DNA of 64,000 bases from Desulfonauticus sp. (GCA_030950395.1 JAUZRP010000040.1:28536-92535), one strand, 5' to 3'. Positions 26,806 through 36,703 are shown, counted from the first letter of the stretch. Made by a program: numbers and translations. Notes: generated from the sequence alone by a model not told the origin.

Positions 26806-27780
26806 ATGAAAAGGTTATCTCTTGGTATTATTGGAGTGGGACATCTGGGAGAAATCCATACCAGATTGGCCAAGCAAATTGATCTGGTTCAGCTAATAGG
26901 CATATACGATACCAATTTAAAACGGGCTGAAGAAATATCTAAAAAATACGAGGTAAGTTTGTTTCGTTCTTTAGAAGAACTTTTGGATAAAGTAGAAGCT
27001 GTGTCTATTGTAGTGCCTACGGAAAGTCATTTTGAAGTGGCTAAACTTGCCCTTGAAAAGAACAAACACGTATTTATTGAAAAACCCATTACTTCTTCTA
27101 GTGAGCAAGCAGAGCAGTTAATAAAAATTGCTAAGGAAAAAAGGCTTAAAATTCAGGTGGGACACATAGAGAGGTTTAATCCTGCGTTTTTGGCTTTAAA
27201 GGCATTTGAGCTAGAACCTTTGTTTATTGAAGGACATCGTTTAAGTAAATTTAATCCGCGGGGCACGGATGTTAGCGTGATTTTTGATTTAATGATTCAC
27301 GATATTGATCTAGTGTTACAACTAGTTCCTTACCCCATAAAATCGATAGATGCCTGTGGAGTAAAAGTGGTTTCTGAGAGTGAAGACATTGCCAATGCCA
27401 GGATAGTGTTTGAAAATGGAAGTGTAGCTAATTTGACAGCTAGTAGAATTTCTTTAAAGGACATGCGAAAGTTGAGGCTTTTTCAAAGACATTCTTATAT
27501 TTCCATTGATTTTTTAAATAAAAAAACAGAGCTTTTTATTTTAAAAGATGGGAATAATGTGCCTGAAGGGGGCATACCTTTTCAGATTGGCCCAGAAGAT
27601 AATCGAAAAGAAATCGTGTATTTTTCTCCAGCAGGTGGGGACATCAACCCTTTGAAAGAAGAACTTTTTTTATTTGCCAAAGCCGTTTTAGAAGACCGAA
27701 AAGTTCCTGTAGATGCGGAGCAGGGTCTAAAAAATCTTAAAGTAGCAGAGCAAATTGTAGAACAGTTGCGCCATCCATAA
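26806..27780 (+). CDS. Gfo/Idh/MocA family dehydrogenase
   Basis: NAD(P)-dependent sugar dehydrogenase family. The N-terminal Rossmann motif is GIIGVGHLGEIHTRLA, and the family motif EKPITSS contains the conserved lysine; a later HDIDLVLQLV segment fits the catalytic region. It starts directly after the cmk stop. The substrate cannot be told; nucleotide-sugar or lipid A sugar oxidation is a possibility for a Gram-negative, but this is inference. Confidence 0.82.
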   Translation: MKRLSLGIIGVGHLGEIHTRLAKQIDLVQLIGIYDTNLKRAEEISKKYEVSLFRSLEELLDKVEAVSIVVPTESHFEVAKLALEKNKHVFIEKPITSSSEQAEQLIKIAKEKRLKIQVGHIERFNPAFLALKAFELEPLFIEGHRLSKFNPRGTDVSVIFDLMIHDIDLVLQLVPYPIKSIDACGVKVVSESEDIANARIVFENGSVANLTASRISLKDMRKLRLFQRHSYISIDFLNKKTELFILKDGNNVPEGGIPFQIGPEDNRKEIVYFSPAGGDINPLKEELFLFAKAVLEDRKVPVDAEQGLKNLKVAEQIVEQLRHP

Positions 27781-27807
27781 CTTATTAAAGTTAAAAATTT
27801 CATTTGT

Positions 27808-28725
27808 ATGTCTTTTGATTTTCTTATTTATACTTTTCCTGTTTCTGGGGTTACAACAAATCTGTTGTATCCACCATTTATTATGTTTGTAATTTCTCTA
27901 TTTACCTCTACTGCTGGCGTTTCTGGAGCTTTTGCTTTACTTCCTTTGCAAATAAGTGTGTTTGGATATACTTCTCCTGGAGTAAGTGCTACAAATTTTG
28001 TCTATAATATAGTAGCTATTCCAGCAGGGGTTATAAAGTACATAAAAGATAGATTATTGTCTAAGTCTCTTTTAATTTTGTTAATTGTTGGCACTACACC
28101 TGGAATATTTTTAGGTTATTACATTAGGGTGATTTATCTGCTTGATCCTGCCAAATTCAAGATTTTTGTAGGTTGCGTTTTGCTTTATCTTGGGGCACGT
28201 GTTTTTCAAAGTGGCTTAGTTGAATATAGAAAAAGAATTTTTGTTTCTCTCCAGAAAAGCACATGTTCTGCTATCCAACAAGAACGCATGGGTTTTTTAA
28301 AAACTACTATCTTTTTAGATAGCGGAGAAAAGGTTTCTTTTTCAAATGTAACCGTTTTTATACCAGCTTTTATAAGCGGGATTATAGGGGGAGCTTATGG
28401 TATTGGAGGTGGGGCCATAATGTCTCCCTTTTGTATTGCTGTGTTGGGGTTGCCTGTTTATGTGGTTGCAGGAGCTACCCTTGCCTCTACCTGGACCAGC
28501 TCTCTGATTTCTGTGCTTATTTACGCTTTTGGACCTCTGGTAGGTCATAATCTTCAAACTTCTCCTGATTGGCAGCTTGGGTTGCTTTTTGGTCTTGGTG
28601 GTATGGGTGGCATTTATATAGGAGCAAGGTTGCAAAAAATTATTCGTCCTTTTATTATAAAGGTAATTTTAGGTTTGGTTGTTTTAAGTGTTGCTTTAAA
28701 ATATCTAGTTTTTTCCTTGATTTAA
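27808..28725 (+). CDS. Sulfite exporter TauE/SafE family permease
   Basis: Multi-pass inner-membrane protein of the TauE/SafE family, several members of which export sulfite or sulfonates. About eight hydrophobic helices are visible in two halves, each with a glycine-rich motif ([17 protein letters not shown] in the first and [15 protein letters not shown] in the second). A role in sulfur anion traffic would suit a sulfur-reducing organism. No ribosome binding site is obvious. Its stop codon overlaps the stop of uvrB on the other strand. Confidence 0.85.
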   Translation: MSFDFLIYTFPVSGVTTNLLYPPFIMFVISLFTSTAGVSGAFALLPLQISVFGYTSPGVSATNFVYNIVAIPAGVIKYIKDRLLSKSLLILLIVGTTPGIFLGYYIRVIYLLDPAKFKIFVGCVLLYLGARVFQSGLVEYRKRIFVSLQKSTCSAIQQERMGFLKTTIFLDSGEKVSFSNVTVFIPAFISGIIGGAYGIGGGAIMSPFCIAVLGLPVYVVAGATLASTWTSSLISVLIYAFGPLVGHNLQTSPDWQLGLLFGLGGMGGIYIGARLQKIIRPFIIKVILGLVVLSVALKYLVFSLI

Positions 28726-30716
28726 GTTACTTCTAGCAAGACTTTTTTAAGATAAACAATTTCATCTCTTAGTTTTGCTGCCTCTTCAAATTCTAGGTTT
28801 TTGGCACAATTTTTCATTTGTTTTTCTAATTTTTTTATTTCTTTTTCCAGTTTGTGTGGGGGTAGCATGTAGGGGTTGGAGATTTTAGATGAAGACTTTG
28901 TTTTTGATGTTTGTTTTTTTCCTAAATTAACCAGAGGGTGCTTTTTGTGTTTTTTTATGGTTATAGGTGTTTTGTTATATTTTTGGTTGAATTCCAATTG
29001 CATTGTGCGGCGTCTTTTGGTTTCTTTTATGGCCTGCTCCATGGCCGGAGTGATTTTATCCGCGTACATTATAACCTTTCCTTCCAGATTGCGGGCCGCT
29101 CTACCAAATATTTGGATTAAAGATCTTGCAGAGCGCAAAAAACCTTCTTTATCCGCATCTAGGATAATAATTAGAGCTACTTCCGGTAAATCTAGGCCTT
29201 CTCTGAGAAGGTTTATGCCAATTAGGATGTCAAATTCATCTTGCCTTAGGCCTTGAATTAAATTTATCCTTTCTAGAGTGTCTATTTCTGAATGCATGTA
29301 TTTGGCCTTTAGGCCCCTTTCTGCTAAAAATTCACTTAGATCTTCGGCCAATCTTTTGGTCAGAGTGGTAATTAAGACTTTTTGTTTTTTTTCTACCCGT
29401 TGCACGCATTCTGAGATAAGATCAGGAATTTGATTATGAGTAGGCCGCACTTCTACCTCAGGATCCACTAGATAAGTGGGTCTAATAATTTGCTCTACAA
29501 TATGAGGTTTTGATCTTTGGACCTCCCAGTCTCCTGGAGTGGCAGATACGTAGATACACTGATTGACAGCTTTTAAAAATTCTTCAAAGTTTAACGGCCT
29601 ATTATCTAGAGCTGAGGGTAAGCGAAAGCCAAAGTCCACAAGAGTCTGTTTGCGGGCCCTATCTCCATTGTACATTCCTCTAATTTGAGGTATGGTAATA
29701 TGGGATTCATCTATAAATAAAATAAAATCGTGAGGGAAATAATTTAATAAACAGGCAGGAGGTTCTCCTGGTGCTCTGCCGTCTAGGTGTCTGGAATAAT
29801 TTTCTATGCCTTTACAATACCCTAATTCTTCTATCATTTCTAGGTCGAATAGGGTCCTTTGCTCTAGACGTTTTGCTTCTATTAGTTTGTTTTGACTGTG
29901 AAAGTATTGTAAACGTTCAAATAGTTCTTTGCGGATGTCATCCATTGCCCGTTTTAGATTGTCGCGATCAGACACATAATGGCTGGCAGGAAAAATAATG
30001 GTTTTTTTTAGGCGTTGTTTAACTTCTCCACTTAGGGGATCCACTTGATTTATGCTTTCAATTTCGTCTCCAAAAAATTCTATGCGTAACGAACTATGCT
30101 CCATGTAAGCAGGTATGATTTCTAATACGTCTCCTCTTATTCTAAACGTGCCCCGTTTTAGATCGTATTCGTTCCTTTCGTATTGAATTTCTATTAGGCG
30201 TTGAATTATATTTTCCATAGATACCATTTGTCCCTGGTGTAAAGGAATAATGAGTTTGGCATAGTATTCAGGTGAACCAAGTCCATAAATGCAGGAAACA
30301 GAGGAAACAATAATGACGTCCCTTCTAGTGAGCAGGGCGTGAGTAGCCGCATGTCTTAATTTATCTATTTCTTCGTTAATGGAAGAATCTTTTTCTATGT
30401 AAAGGTCTTGATGTGGCAGATAGGCTTCTGGCTGATAATAATCATAATAGCTTACAAAATATTCCACTGCGTTTTCTGGAAAGAGGGATTTAAATTCTGA
30501 ATAGAGCTGTGCGGCTAAGGTTTTGTTAGGTGCAATGATTAAGGTAGGGCGGTTCACCCGGTAAATTATATTGGCCATGGTAAAGGTTTTGCCAGAGCCT
30601 GTTACTCCAAGTAATAACTGATCTTTTACGCCTTTTTCTAAATTTTTGGCTATAAAATCAATGGCCTTAGGTTGATCTCCTCTTGGTTTATAGGAGCTTT
30701 TTAATTTAAATTTCAT
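28722..30716 (-). CDS. uvrB: Excinuclease ABC subunit B
   Basis: DNA damage verification helicase of nucleotide excision repair. Walker A is [13 protein letters not shown]; the beta-hairpin region is [16 protein letters not shown]-like box [11 protein letters not shown]; helicase motif [11 protein letters not shown]; and a C-terminal UVR domain for UvrC contact ([13 protein letters not shown]). An in-frame start 6 codons upstream exists, but [19 protein letters not shown] is the usual beginning, so I place the start at 30716. Confidence 0.96.
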   Translation of the reverse strand: MKFKLKSSYKPRGDQPKAIDFIAKNLEKGVKDQLLLGVTGSGKTFTMANIIYRVNRPTLIIAPNKTLAAQLYSEFKSLFPENAVEYFVSYYDYYQPEAYLPHQDLYIEKDSSINEEIDKLRHAATHALLTRRDVIIVSSVSCIYGLGSPEYYAKLIIPLHQGQMVSMENIIQRLIEIQYERNEYDLKRGTFRIRGDVLEIIPAYMEHSSLRIEFFGDEIESINQVDPLSGEVKQRLKKTIIFPASHYVSDRDNLKRAMDDIRKELFERLQYFHSQNKLIEAKRLEQRTLFDLEMIEELGYCKGIENYSRHLDGRAPGEPPACLLNYFPHDFILFIDESHITIPQIRGMYNGDRARKQTLVDFGFRLPSALDNRPLNFEEFLKAVNQCIYVSATPGDWEVQRSKPHIVEQIIRPTYLVDPEVEVRPTHNQIPDLISECVQRVEKKQKVLITTLTKRLAEDLSEFLAERGLKAKYMHSEIDTLERINLIQGLRQDEFDILIGINLLREGLDLPEVALIIILDADKEGFLRSARSLIQIFGRAARNLEGKVIMYADKITPAMEQAIKETKRRRTMQLEFNQKYNKTPITIKKHKKHPLVNLGKKQTSKTKSSSKISNPYMLPPHKLEKEIKKLEKQMKNCAKNLEFEEAAKLRDEIVYLKKVLLEVT

Positions 30717-30824
30717 AACTATTCCAATGTCCAAAAATAAATTACCAATTTGGCAAATGTTTGGCTAAAAATTTTATTTTGTCAAATAGGTGTTTTTGGG
30801 TTAGATTCCAAGTTGGGGGCTTAA

Positions 30825-31163
30825 ATGAGAAAAAGGATAAATTTTCAAGATTTGGAAAAAGCAAAAAATATCTTTCAGTTAGGGGATAAGGCTTGTATTC
30901 AAGAAATTAAACAGCGTTATTATGCCTTGTTAAAAAAATGGCATCCAGATAAGTGTTCCCAATCCAAGACTAAAGCTCTAGAAATGACTCAAAAGATTGT
31001 AGAGGCTTACAAATTATTGATAGCTTATTGTGAGCAATATGCCATACCTTTAAACAAACAGGAAATAAAAGAAGATTTTTTAGATCCAGAAGAGTGGTGG
31101 CGTCAAAGATTTGGAGAGGATCCTTTATGGGGGACAGCAAAGGATATCAAAGCTAAAAAATAA
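30825..31163 (+). CDS. J-domain (DnaJ-like) protein
   Basis: Small protein of 112 residues with a J domain at about 20-70: IKQRYYALLKKWHPDKC, where the HPD triad that stimulates DnaK is intact, then an amphipathic helix. The C-terminal 40 residues are rich in Trp and acidic residues (LDPEEWWRQRFGEDPLW). It lacks the Gly/Phe, zinc finger and C-terminal domains of DnaJ, so it is a specialised co-chaperone. The client is unknown. Confidence 0.82.
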   Translation: MRKRINFQDLEKAKNIFQLGDKACIQEIKQRYYALLKKWHPDKCSQSKTKALEMTQKIVEAYKLLIAYCEQYAIPLNKQEIKEDFLDPEEWWRQRFGEDPLWGTAKDIKAKK

Positions 31164-31205
31164 AATTTTTTAGCCAGTAAAGTAGGGGGGAGTTAGGAAG
31201 GATAC

Positions 31206-32315
31206 TTAGTTTTTAGCAAATAGTTTCTGGTAGATGTGATAGGTATTTTGATAAAAATGTTGCTCTGTAAGACGGGTTTTAAAAGTATTTTGTTCTTTTT
31301 GAAGGATGGATAGTAAAAAATTTTTATCCAGGCATTGTTGAATTTTTTGGGCTAGTTGAAGAGGGTTGTTGGGTTCAACCAGAGCCTCTTTAGGAAGGAT
31401 ATCTGGCAAGACTCCTACTTTTGTGCCAATAACAGGGATATTACAGGCCATCATTTCCAGTCCCGCTCTAATAATAGTTTCTGAATACAAAGATGCAATT
31501 ACCCCCAGATCCAGGGCATTGATATAATTTTTGGGGTTAGATACTTTTCCCGTAATTATAGAAATATGGCTTAGATTATACTTTTTTAGCCAGTTCTTGA
31601 TAGTGTTTTCATGCAGAGCAGTGCTAAAACCTATTAACACAAGGCGCAGGTGATGAAGTTTTTGTTTGTGATAGAGATGGGCTATGGCCTGAATGAGTTG
31701 TTTTTGTCCCTTTACCCTGTCAAATCTCCCTAATAATCCCACACCAAAACAATTTTTATCCCAATTTAATTTAGCTCTTAGATGTTGTCTTGCCTCTGGA
31801 TCTGGATAAAAACGTCTTGTATCAACTCCTCCCAATACTAAGTGTAGTTTGGATTTTGGTGTTTTAAAGGATTGTTCAAAATGTTTAAACATTCTGGTAT
31901 TGGTGGTGATGACGGCATCTGCTATTTTATTGTGTAACCAGAGATTAAAAATGTTTTTTTTAGGCAGTCTTTGATCTCCTCTTGTCCTAACCAATTTAAA
32001 GGAATGTATTTTTTTTAATAACCCAAATAGAATAAAGCTTTCTCCTCTGTGGCAATTAATCAGGTCTGGTTTAAAATCAGAGACGAGCTTGTGCAGAGAG
32101 TAGAGAGTGTTTAAAACTGTCAGAGGATTGTTGCTAGTTAAGGGTAGGGTTCGGTAAGGCAGATGGCTTTGTTGAACTTTGCTTAAAGTTTGGGTATGGG
32201 GTAAGCAGAGCATAAGGACCTCATGGCCGTGTCTAGACAGAAGTTCCCCTAAAAATAAGCCGTACCAGGCAGTGGCATTGAACCAGCGAACATTTATGAC
32301 TTGAATAATACGCAT
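31206..32315 (-). CDS. Glycosyltransferase family 4-like protein
   Basis: GT-B fold sugar transferase. The C-terminal half has the GT4 pattern GLLGRFDRVKGQKQLIQAIA and the donor-binding region AGLEMMACNIPVIGTKVGVL. The N-terminal half begins MRIIQVINVRWFNATAWYG. I place the start at the ATG whose bases are 32313-32315; an upstream GTG at 32339 is also in frame, but it would add eight unusual residues and overlap the divergent gene. No ribosome binding site is clear for either. Probably involved in lipopolysaccharide or other surface glycan synthesis. Confidence 0.83.
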   Translation of the reverse strand: MRIIQVINVRWFNATAWYGLFLGELLSRHGHEVLMLCLPHTQTLSKVQQSHLPYRTLPLTSNNPLTVLNTLYSLHKLVSDFKPDLINCHRGESFILFGLLKKIHSFKLVRTRGDQRLPKKNIFNLWLHNKIADAVITTNTRMFKHFEQSFKTPKSKLHLVLGGVDTRRFYPDPEARQHLRAKLNWDKNCFGVGLLGRFDRVKGQKQLIQAIAHLYHKQKLHHLRLVLIGFSTALHENTIKNWLKKYNLSHISIITGKVSNPKNYINALDLGVIASLYSETIIRAGLEMMACNIPVIGTKVGVLPDILPKEALVEPNNPLQLAQKIQQCLDKNFLLSILQKEQNTFKTRLTEQHFYQNTYHIYQKLFAKN

Positions 32316-33138
32316 GTTAGTTTCTGTAATAATCCCCACTTACAATCGGGCTAAGTTTCTTGGTCAGGCTATTGAGTCTGTGCTCAAGCAGACATATACC
32401 TGTTTAGAGCTTATTGTCGTAGATGATGGCTCAACAGACAGAACCTGGCAAATAGTAAAACATTTTTCTGATAAACGGATTAAGTATTTTTATCAAGAAA
32501 ATAAAGGAGTGGCTTGGGCTAGAAATTGGGGTGTAAAAGTGTCTCGAGGCGAATTTATTGCTTTTTTGGATTCTGATGACTTCTGGTTGCCGCAAAAATT
32601 AGAGAAACAACTTAGATTTTTGCAGGAAACTGATTTTTTGCTGGTTCAGTGTTTGGAAAAATGGTTTAGACGGGGAAAATTTGTTAATCAAAAAAGAAAA
32701 CATCTTATGCCTGCTGGTTGGTTTTGGGAAAAGGCTCTGGAGATGTGTTTAATTGGACCTTCCTGTGTACTTTTGAAAAGACAGGTGTTAGATAAGGTAG
32801 GAGTTTTTGATGAAACTTTTCCTGCCTGTGAAGATTATGAATTGTGGTTAAGGGTGCTTTTAGACTATCCTGTGGGGCTTGTGCCCGAAGCTCTAGTCGT
32901 AAAAAGAGGGGGACATGGAGATCAGCTGTCTAGAAGTATATTGGGATTGGATCTTTACAGAATCTATGCTCTGTTGAAAATTAGAACAAAAATAACTGAT
33001 CCCTGTTTGCTTTCCAAATTGGATACAGTGTTGACACATAAAGCAAGTTGTTATGTGCAGGGTTGTTTAAAAAGAGGCAAATGGGAGGAAGCTCTCAGAA
33101 TAAAAGAATTATTACCCTTTAGGATAAATAATGAATAA
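32314..33138 (+). CDS. Glycosyltransferase family 2
   Basis: GT-A fold inverting glycosyltransferase. N-terminal motif VSVIIPTYNRAKFLGQAIES, then ELIVVDDGSTDRTW and FLDSDDFWLPQKL with the DxD-type metal site, and later ACEDYELWLRVLLDYPVGL. The ATG at 32314 overlaps by two bases the start codon of the divergent GT4 gene. The homology begins right at the start, so the start is unlikely to lie further downstream. Probably makes a surface glycan. Confidence 0.88.
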   Translation: MLVSVIIPTYNRAKFLGQAIESVLKQTYTCLELIVVDDGSTDRTWQIVKHFSDKRIKYFYQENKGVAWARNWGVKVSRGEFIAFLDSDDFWLPQKLEKQLRFLQETDFLLVQCLEKWFRRGKFVNQKRKHLMPAGWFWEKALEMCLIGPSCVLLKRQVLDKVGVFDETFPACEDYELWLRVLLDYPVGLVPEALVVKRGGHGDQLSRSILGLDLYRIYALLKIRTKITDPCLLSKLDTVLTHKASCYVQGCLKRGKWEEALRIKELLPFRINNE

Positions 33139-33143
33139 AAATT

Positions 33144-33503
33144 CTAAAAAAACTCTTTTTTTATCACTGCTTCAGTTTTTATTTTTTCTAAAAGTTCGCT
33201 TAAAACAGAGGTTACGTGTTCTCTAATGTCTCCAGCCACTACGATAAACAATAGATCATCTCCTGGTTTAAATAGGCCTTCTTTAGCTTCCACAATTATT
33301 TTAAAAATACCAGGACGTTGTTCAAATTGTTTGACCAGTTGCGCTATTTTGGGATAATCTACTTTTACTTCTAATTGAGAAACAGGATTTTTGTTCTGTC
33401 TTGACCAGGCACGCACCACTCCATTGTGGATTAGGATCATGCCTACTTGTTCTGTAAATCCTGGTGCTGTTTTTAATTGGGCTATGGCTTGAGATATGTC
33501 CAT
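33144..33503 (-). CDS. moaE: MoaE-like molybdopterin synthase large subunit
   Basis: MoaE with sulfurated MoaD converts cyclic pyranopterin monophosphate to molybdopterin. The family pattern is recognisable but divergent: GMILIHNGVVRAWS for the usual G-x-V-x-F-x-G-x-V-R stretch, LEVKVDYPKIAQLV for the LEHYPGM region, GLFKPGDDLLFIVVAGDIR for the PGDEIVFVGV stretch, and KTEAVIKKEFF for the KTRAPFWKRE active-site tail, which still offers lysines. 119 residues is short for MoaE. It lies downstream of dsrC, but a terminator separates them. Confidence 0.7.
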   Translation of the reverse strand: MDISQAIAQLKTAPGFTEQVGMILIHNGVVRAWSRQNKNPVSQLEVKVDYPKIAQLVKQFEQRPGIFKIIVEAKEGLFKPGDDLLFIVVAGDIREHVTSVLSELLEKIKTEAVIKKEFF

Positions 33504-33534
33504 TGCTTATTTTGAGAAATTAAGCTTATATAAA

Positions 33535-33564
33535 TAAAAAAAAGGCGGATTAAATCCGCCTTTT
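33535..33564 (-). terminator. Intrinsic terminator of dsrC
   Basis: On the minus strand AAAGGCGGATT pairs with AATCCGCCTTT across a one- to three-base loop and is followed by a run of T. It starts about 13 bp after the dsrC stop codon. Confidence 0.88.
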
Positions 33565-33576
33565 GTGGATAATATC

Positions 33577-33894
33577 TTATACACAACCAGTAGGTTTGGG
33601 CAAACCAGCCATTTTACAGGCTCCCTTACCAGGTCCAGATGGAAACAATTCGTAGATTTGTTTGAGTTTAAAGCCAGTTACCTTGGACAAAATTCTAACC
33701 ATGGGAGCAATACCATTCTTTTTGTAGTAGTCTTGCAAGAACTCGATTACCTTTCTATGGTCATCTGTGAGTTCTTTAATACCTTCCTGGTCTTTTACGT
33801 ATTCTACCCACTCTTCACACCAGTCTTCGAATCTTTGTAAGAAACCATCTTCGTCAACTTCAAATTTTTTACCTTTAAATTCTACAACAGCCAT
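33577..33894 (-). CDS. dsrC: DsrC family sulfur-trafficking protein
   Basis: Small soluble protein that carries sulfur as a trisulfide in dissimilatory sulfite reduction, working with DsrAB and reoxidised through DsrMKJOP. The C-terminal swinging arm has both functional cysteines, C-x10-C, in GACKMAGLPKPTGCV, which distinguishes true DsrC from TusE-like proteins with one cysteine. The N-terminal GKKFEVDEDGFL and KVTGFKLKQIYELFPSGP are typical. 105 residues; ribosome binding site AAGGAGG. It has its own terminator, and a candidate promoter lies in the 116-bp gap. Confidence 0.96.
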   Translation of the reverse strand: MAVVEFKGKKFEVDEDGFLQRFEDWCEEWVEYVKDQEGIKELTDDHRKVIEFLQDYYKKNGIAPMVRILSKVTGFKLKQIYELFPSGPGKGACKMAGLPKPTGCV

Positions 33895-33974
33895 TTTTAA
33901 CCTCCTTAAAATACTTATTTTTTGGTTGACTCTATACTAAAAGAGCCTTTCCTCTATTAATGCCTGACTTAGTT

Positions 33975-34003
33975 TCCTAAAATAAGATATTATTTTTTGT
34001 CAA
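33975..34003 (-). promoter_or_regulatory. Candidate promoter for dsrC
   Basis: On the minus strand TTGACA (34003-33998) stands 17 bp before TTAGGA. The -35 box is perfect and the -10 box is poor. It lies between the ycaO stop and the dsrC start and would allow dsrC to be expressed apart from ycaO. Confidence 0.3.
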
Positions 34004-34010
34004 TGTTTTT

Positions 34011-35750
34011 TTAAAAAAGATTAACCTGATTGTTTTTTTTTATATCTATTAGAGCTTTTTGAGCAAAGTCAAGAGTTGGATCAAGTTCAAGAGCTTGTTG
34101 TAAAAAAAGAGCAGCCTGAAGATTGTGACCTAAATTTTTGTAGCACATTCCAATATTGGCCAGATCTATGGCAGATCCTTTGTCTAATTTTAGGGCTTGT
34201 TTAAAATAAATTAGAGCTTGCTCGTATTTTTTTTGTTTGAACAGAGCCACTCCTAGCAGATTGTGATATTCTTTCACCTCTGGACTTAAAGCTATCGCTT
34301 CTTTTAAAATTGGGGGGATTTGGGACCAGTTTTTTGTTAAACTCAAGCTATAAGCAAGATAAAATAAACTTAGAGCTCGTTCTTCTCTGGGAGAGGGCAA
34401 GATGCAGGCTTGTTGAAAAAATTTTTTAGCTTCTTGGAGTTGGGATGACCTTAGGTAAATCAATCCTTTGAAAAAGGGTATAAAATATTTATCTGGATAA
34501 ATTTGGGCTATGACCTCTAATTTTTTTAAAGCTAACTTAGGTTCTTCATTTTCTGCTATGCTGCGGCCAATAAATAATCCCAAACAAGCGGCCTTAGTGC
34601 GTTCTCGAAATTTTAGTCCTGGGATGATGTTGTAGTTGGCAGGGATTTGTAATTTGGGATGGGTAATGTCTATAGAAAGGGATAAAAAACCTTTGGTTTG
34701 TAATTTAGAACTTAATAATTTTAGTTCTTCGTAAATGTCGTCTTGTTCTATAGTAGGGAGTTGGTTAAGGTTTACAGTATTTCCTTGAATAATCCATTTT
34801 AATTCCTCTAATGTATTATATTTGGACAAACCAGAGGGTTCATAACTGCTTTTTGTTTCAAAATCCCCGGCCAATTGAGCTACCTCGGTTAAAGCTCTAA
34901 TGGCTGCTTTAGCAGGTGAAGTAGCGGTACCGGCTGTAAAGACAATTTCACTTTTATGGGGAAAAGTTTTAGGATCGTAGGCTAAAGCAGCTATGGTAGG
35001 CACAGGAAAATCAAGGGAAAAGTCTTTGAGCCAGACTTTTATGCCGTTATTGATAAATTTGGTCCAGAGTTGTTTTAAAATAGGATCATTAAAACTGGCA
35101 GGATTTAGAGTTGGAACTATTTTTTTTTCATCTTCTATAATAGCACAAACGTGCCTTTCAATTAATTCACAAAGTCCTTGCAAAATAGACTCTTCATAAC
35201 TGTTGCCAGCAGAGGAGCCGTTGTATTCGTTTAAGAGCTTAAACCAATTAAAAGGCAGATAGATAGTTGTTTCTGTATTTATGTCTAAGGAGGGCACAAA
35301 TTTCCACTGGACCAGATCAAGTAGAGTGATGGCCTGCTCTTGGTTTAGATCTTCCTGTACGGATCTTAAGATTTCTTCTACGGGTAAAACTTCAGGAAAC
35401 TTTTTTTTCGCGTCTGTGTACGTTAAAAGTTCAAAATTATAATTCTGTTCAAAATAAAAAAAACTAAACCTCTCTACCAATTCCATTAGAGCAGAGGCCT
35501 TGGCCTGAGCAGGAGAAGAACCTTTGCCCATTTGTTTGCGGGAGGGCATTAATTGTTTGGCTCTATGTCCGCAAATGCTCATATAAACAGGGATGCCCAA
35601 TCTCCCTGTATCTATTCTTTTGAGTTCAAATAAGATTTCAGTGCCAAATTGTTTTAAAATACTAGAGACGTTTTTAACAGTAAATTCCGGAGGACAGGCT
35701 TTATCTAGGTCGTTCGTGTAGGATTTGGGACAGGAATGCAATTTAAACAT
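34011..35750 (-). CDS. YcaO domain protein with C-terminal TPR repeats
   Basis: YcaO enzymes use ATP to activate peptide backbone amides, giving azolines or thioamides, or act with RimO in protein methylthiolation. The YcaO domain fills about residues 55-390; ATP/Mg-site glutamates are in KASALMELVERFSFFYFE and EESILQGLCELIERHVCAI. From about 410 to the end there are several TPR units (YFKQALKLDKGSAIDLANIG and LFLQQALELDPT). The C-terminal PxPxP tail of azoline-forming YcaO proteins is absent. It overlaps the methyltransferase gene by 8 bp and lies just before dsrC, so a protein modification linked to sulfur metabolism is possible. Confidence 0.85.
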   Translation of the reverse strand: MFKLHSCPKSYTNDLDKACPPEFTVKNVSSILKQFGTEILFELKRIDTGRLGIPVYMSICGHRAKQLMPSRKQMGKGSSPAQAKASALMELVERFSFFYFEQNYNFELLTYTDAKKKFPEVLPVEEILRSVQEDLNQEQAITLLDLVQWKFVPSLDINTETTIYLPFNWFKLLNEYNGSSAGNSYEESILQGLCELIERHVCAIIEDEKKIVPTLNPASFNDPILKQLWTKFINNGIKVWLKDFSLDFPVPTIAALAYDPKTFPHKSEIVFTAGTATSPAKAAIRALTEVAQLAGDFETKSSYEPSGLSKYNTLEELKWIIQGNTVNLNQLPTIEQDDIYEELKLLSSKLQTKGFLSLSIDITHPKLQIPANYNIIPGLKFRERTKAACLGLFIGRSIAENEEPKLALKKLEVIAQIYPDKYFIPFFKGLIYLRSSQLQEAKKFFQQACILPSPREERALSLFYLAYSLSLTKNWSQIPPILKEAIALSPEVKEYHNLLGVALFKQKKYEQALIYFKQALKLDKGSAIDLANIGMCYKNLGHNLQAALFLQQALELDPTLDFAQKALIDIKKNNQVNLF

Positions 35751-36459
35751 GTTTTTTAGGCGTCAGTCTGTAAATATTGGCTAAAAATTTTTCTTTATCA
35801 ATATTGTCCTGACTTTTGTATCCAAGAGTTTTTTGTTGAATGTTAAATTCTTTTTGCGCCAGTTTAAAAAAAGAACTTGCTTTTCTCGTATAACTTTGAG
35901 CCAGGATAATTTCTGATTTTTGTGCAGGTTTTAGATTGTTAAGAAAAAATTTGACCTGACTTCTATAGTATTTTTCCTGATATAAAACTTCTGAACCTAC
36001 AATGTAGTCTGCTTTTAGCACTGACTGTGTTTGAGTAAAATCTAAAGCTCTGACAGACACGTTTTGAGAAAGATTATTCTTTAACACGTTGATTTGTATA
36101 AATAAAAGCGCATCTTCTTCAATGTCTGAAATAACAACTTTAAACCCTTTTTTGGCCAAAAATAGTCCGCAGATACCAAGCCCTGCTCCTATTTCTAAGA
36201 CCTGCACCTCACGCTCCAAAGGCAAGTATTTTACCAGAAAATGACTAAGTAAGATAGACGCTGGCCAGATTTTGGCCCAGAAAGGAAGATGTATTTTGTC
36301 TTCTGTTTGGGCTAGTTGATCTAGATAGTTTTCAAGGTCTTTGATCTGAGCTAGTTCAATCGTAAGGTTGCCTACTTTGACGGGTTCAAAGGTAAGAGGG
36401 TATTTTTGCTCTGCTTTACTTAAAAGTTCGTTTAAAGACATTGATTTAAGTTGGTGCAT
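35743..36459 (-). CDS. SAM-dependent methyltransferase (family 16 / ETFB-lysine type)
   Basis: Class I methyltransferase of 238 residues. Motif I is VLEIGAGLGICGLFLAKKGF, followed by KVVISDIEEDALLFIQINV and ADYIVGSEVLYQEKYY, the layout of the seven-beta-strand family that includes protein lysine methyltransferases acting on translation and electron-transfer proteins. Substrate unknown. It overlaps the start of the YcaO gene by 8 bp, so the two products probably act in one pathway. Confidence 0.75.
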   Translation of the reverse strand: MHQLKSMSLNELLSKAEQKYPLTFEPVKVGNLTIELAQIKDLENYLDQLAQTEDKIHLPFWAKIWPASILLSHFLVKYLPLEREVQVLEIGAGLGICGLFLAKKGFKVVISDIEEDALLFIQINVLKNNLSQNVSVRALDFTQTQSVLKADYIVGSEVLYQEKYYRSQVKFFLNNLKPAQKSEIILAQSYTRKASSFFKLAQKEFNIQQKTLGYKSQDNIDKEKFLANIYRLTPKKHV

Positions 36460-36486
36460 TGAGGTTTCCTAAACGGGAGAGAAATC

Positions 36487-36561
<75 letters not shown>

Positions 36562-36628
36562 TTTTTTAAGGTCTATAACCTGATATTTTATTTAGATAGT
36601 TTTTTTGACACAGAGCTAAAAAGTTATG

Positions 36629-36703
36629 TGGAGGCGGCATCCGGATTTGAACCGGAGAATCGCGATTTTGCAGACCGCTGCCTTACCACTTGGCTATGCC
36701 GCC
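36629..36703 (-). tRNA. tRNA-Cys (anticodon GCA)
   Basis: On the minus strand GGCGGCA pairs with TGCCGCC, the D arm has TAGCCAAGTGGTAAGGCA, the anticodon loop is CTGCAAA (GCA), the T arm is CCGGTTCAAATCCGG, and CCA is encoded. 75 nt. Confidence 0.97.
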
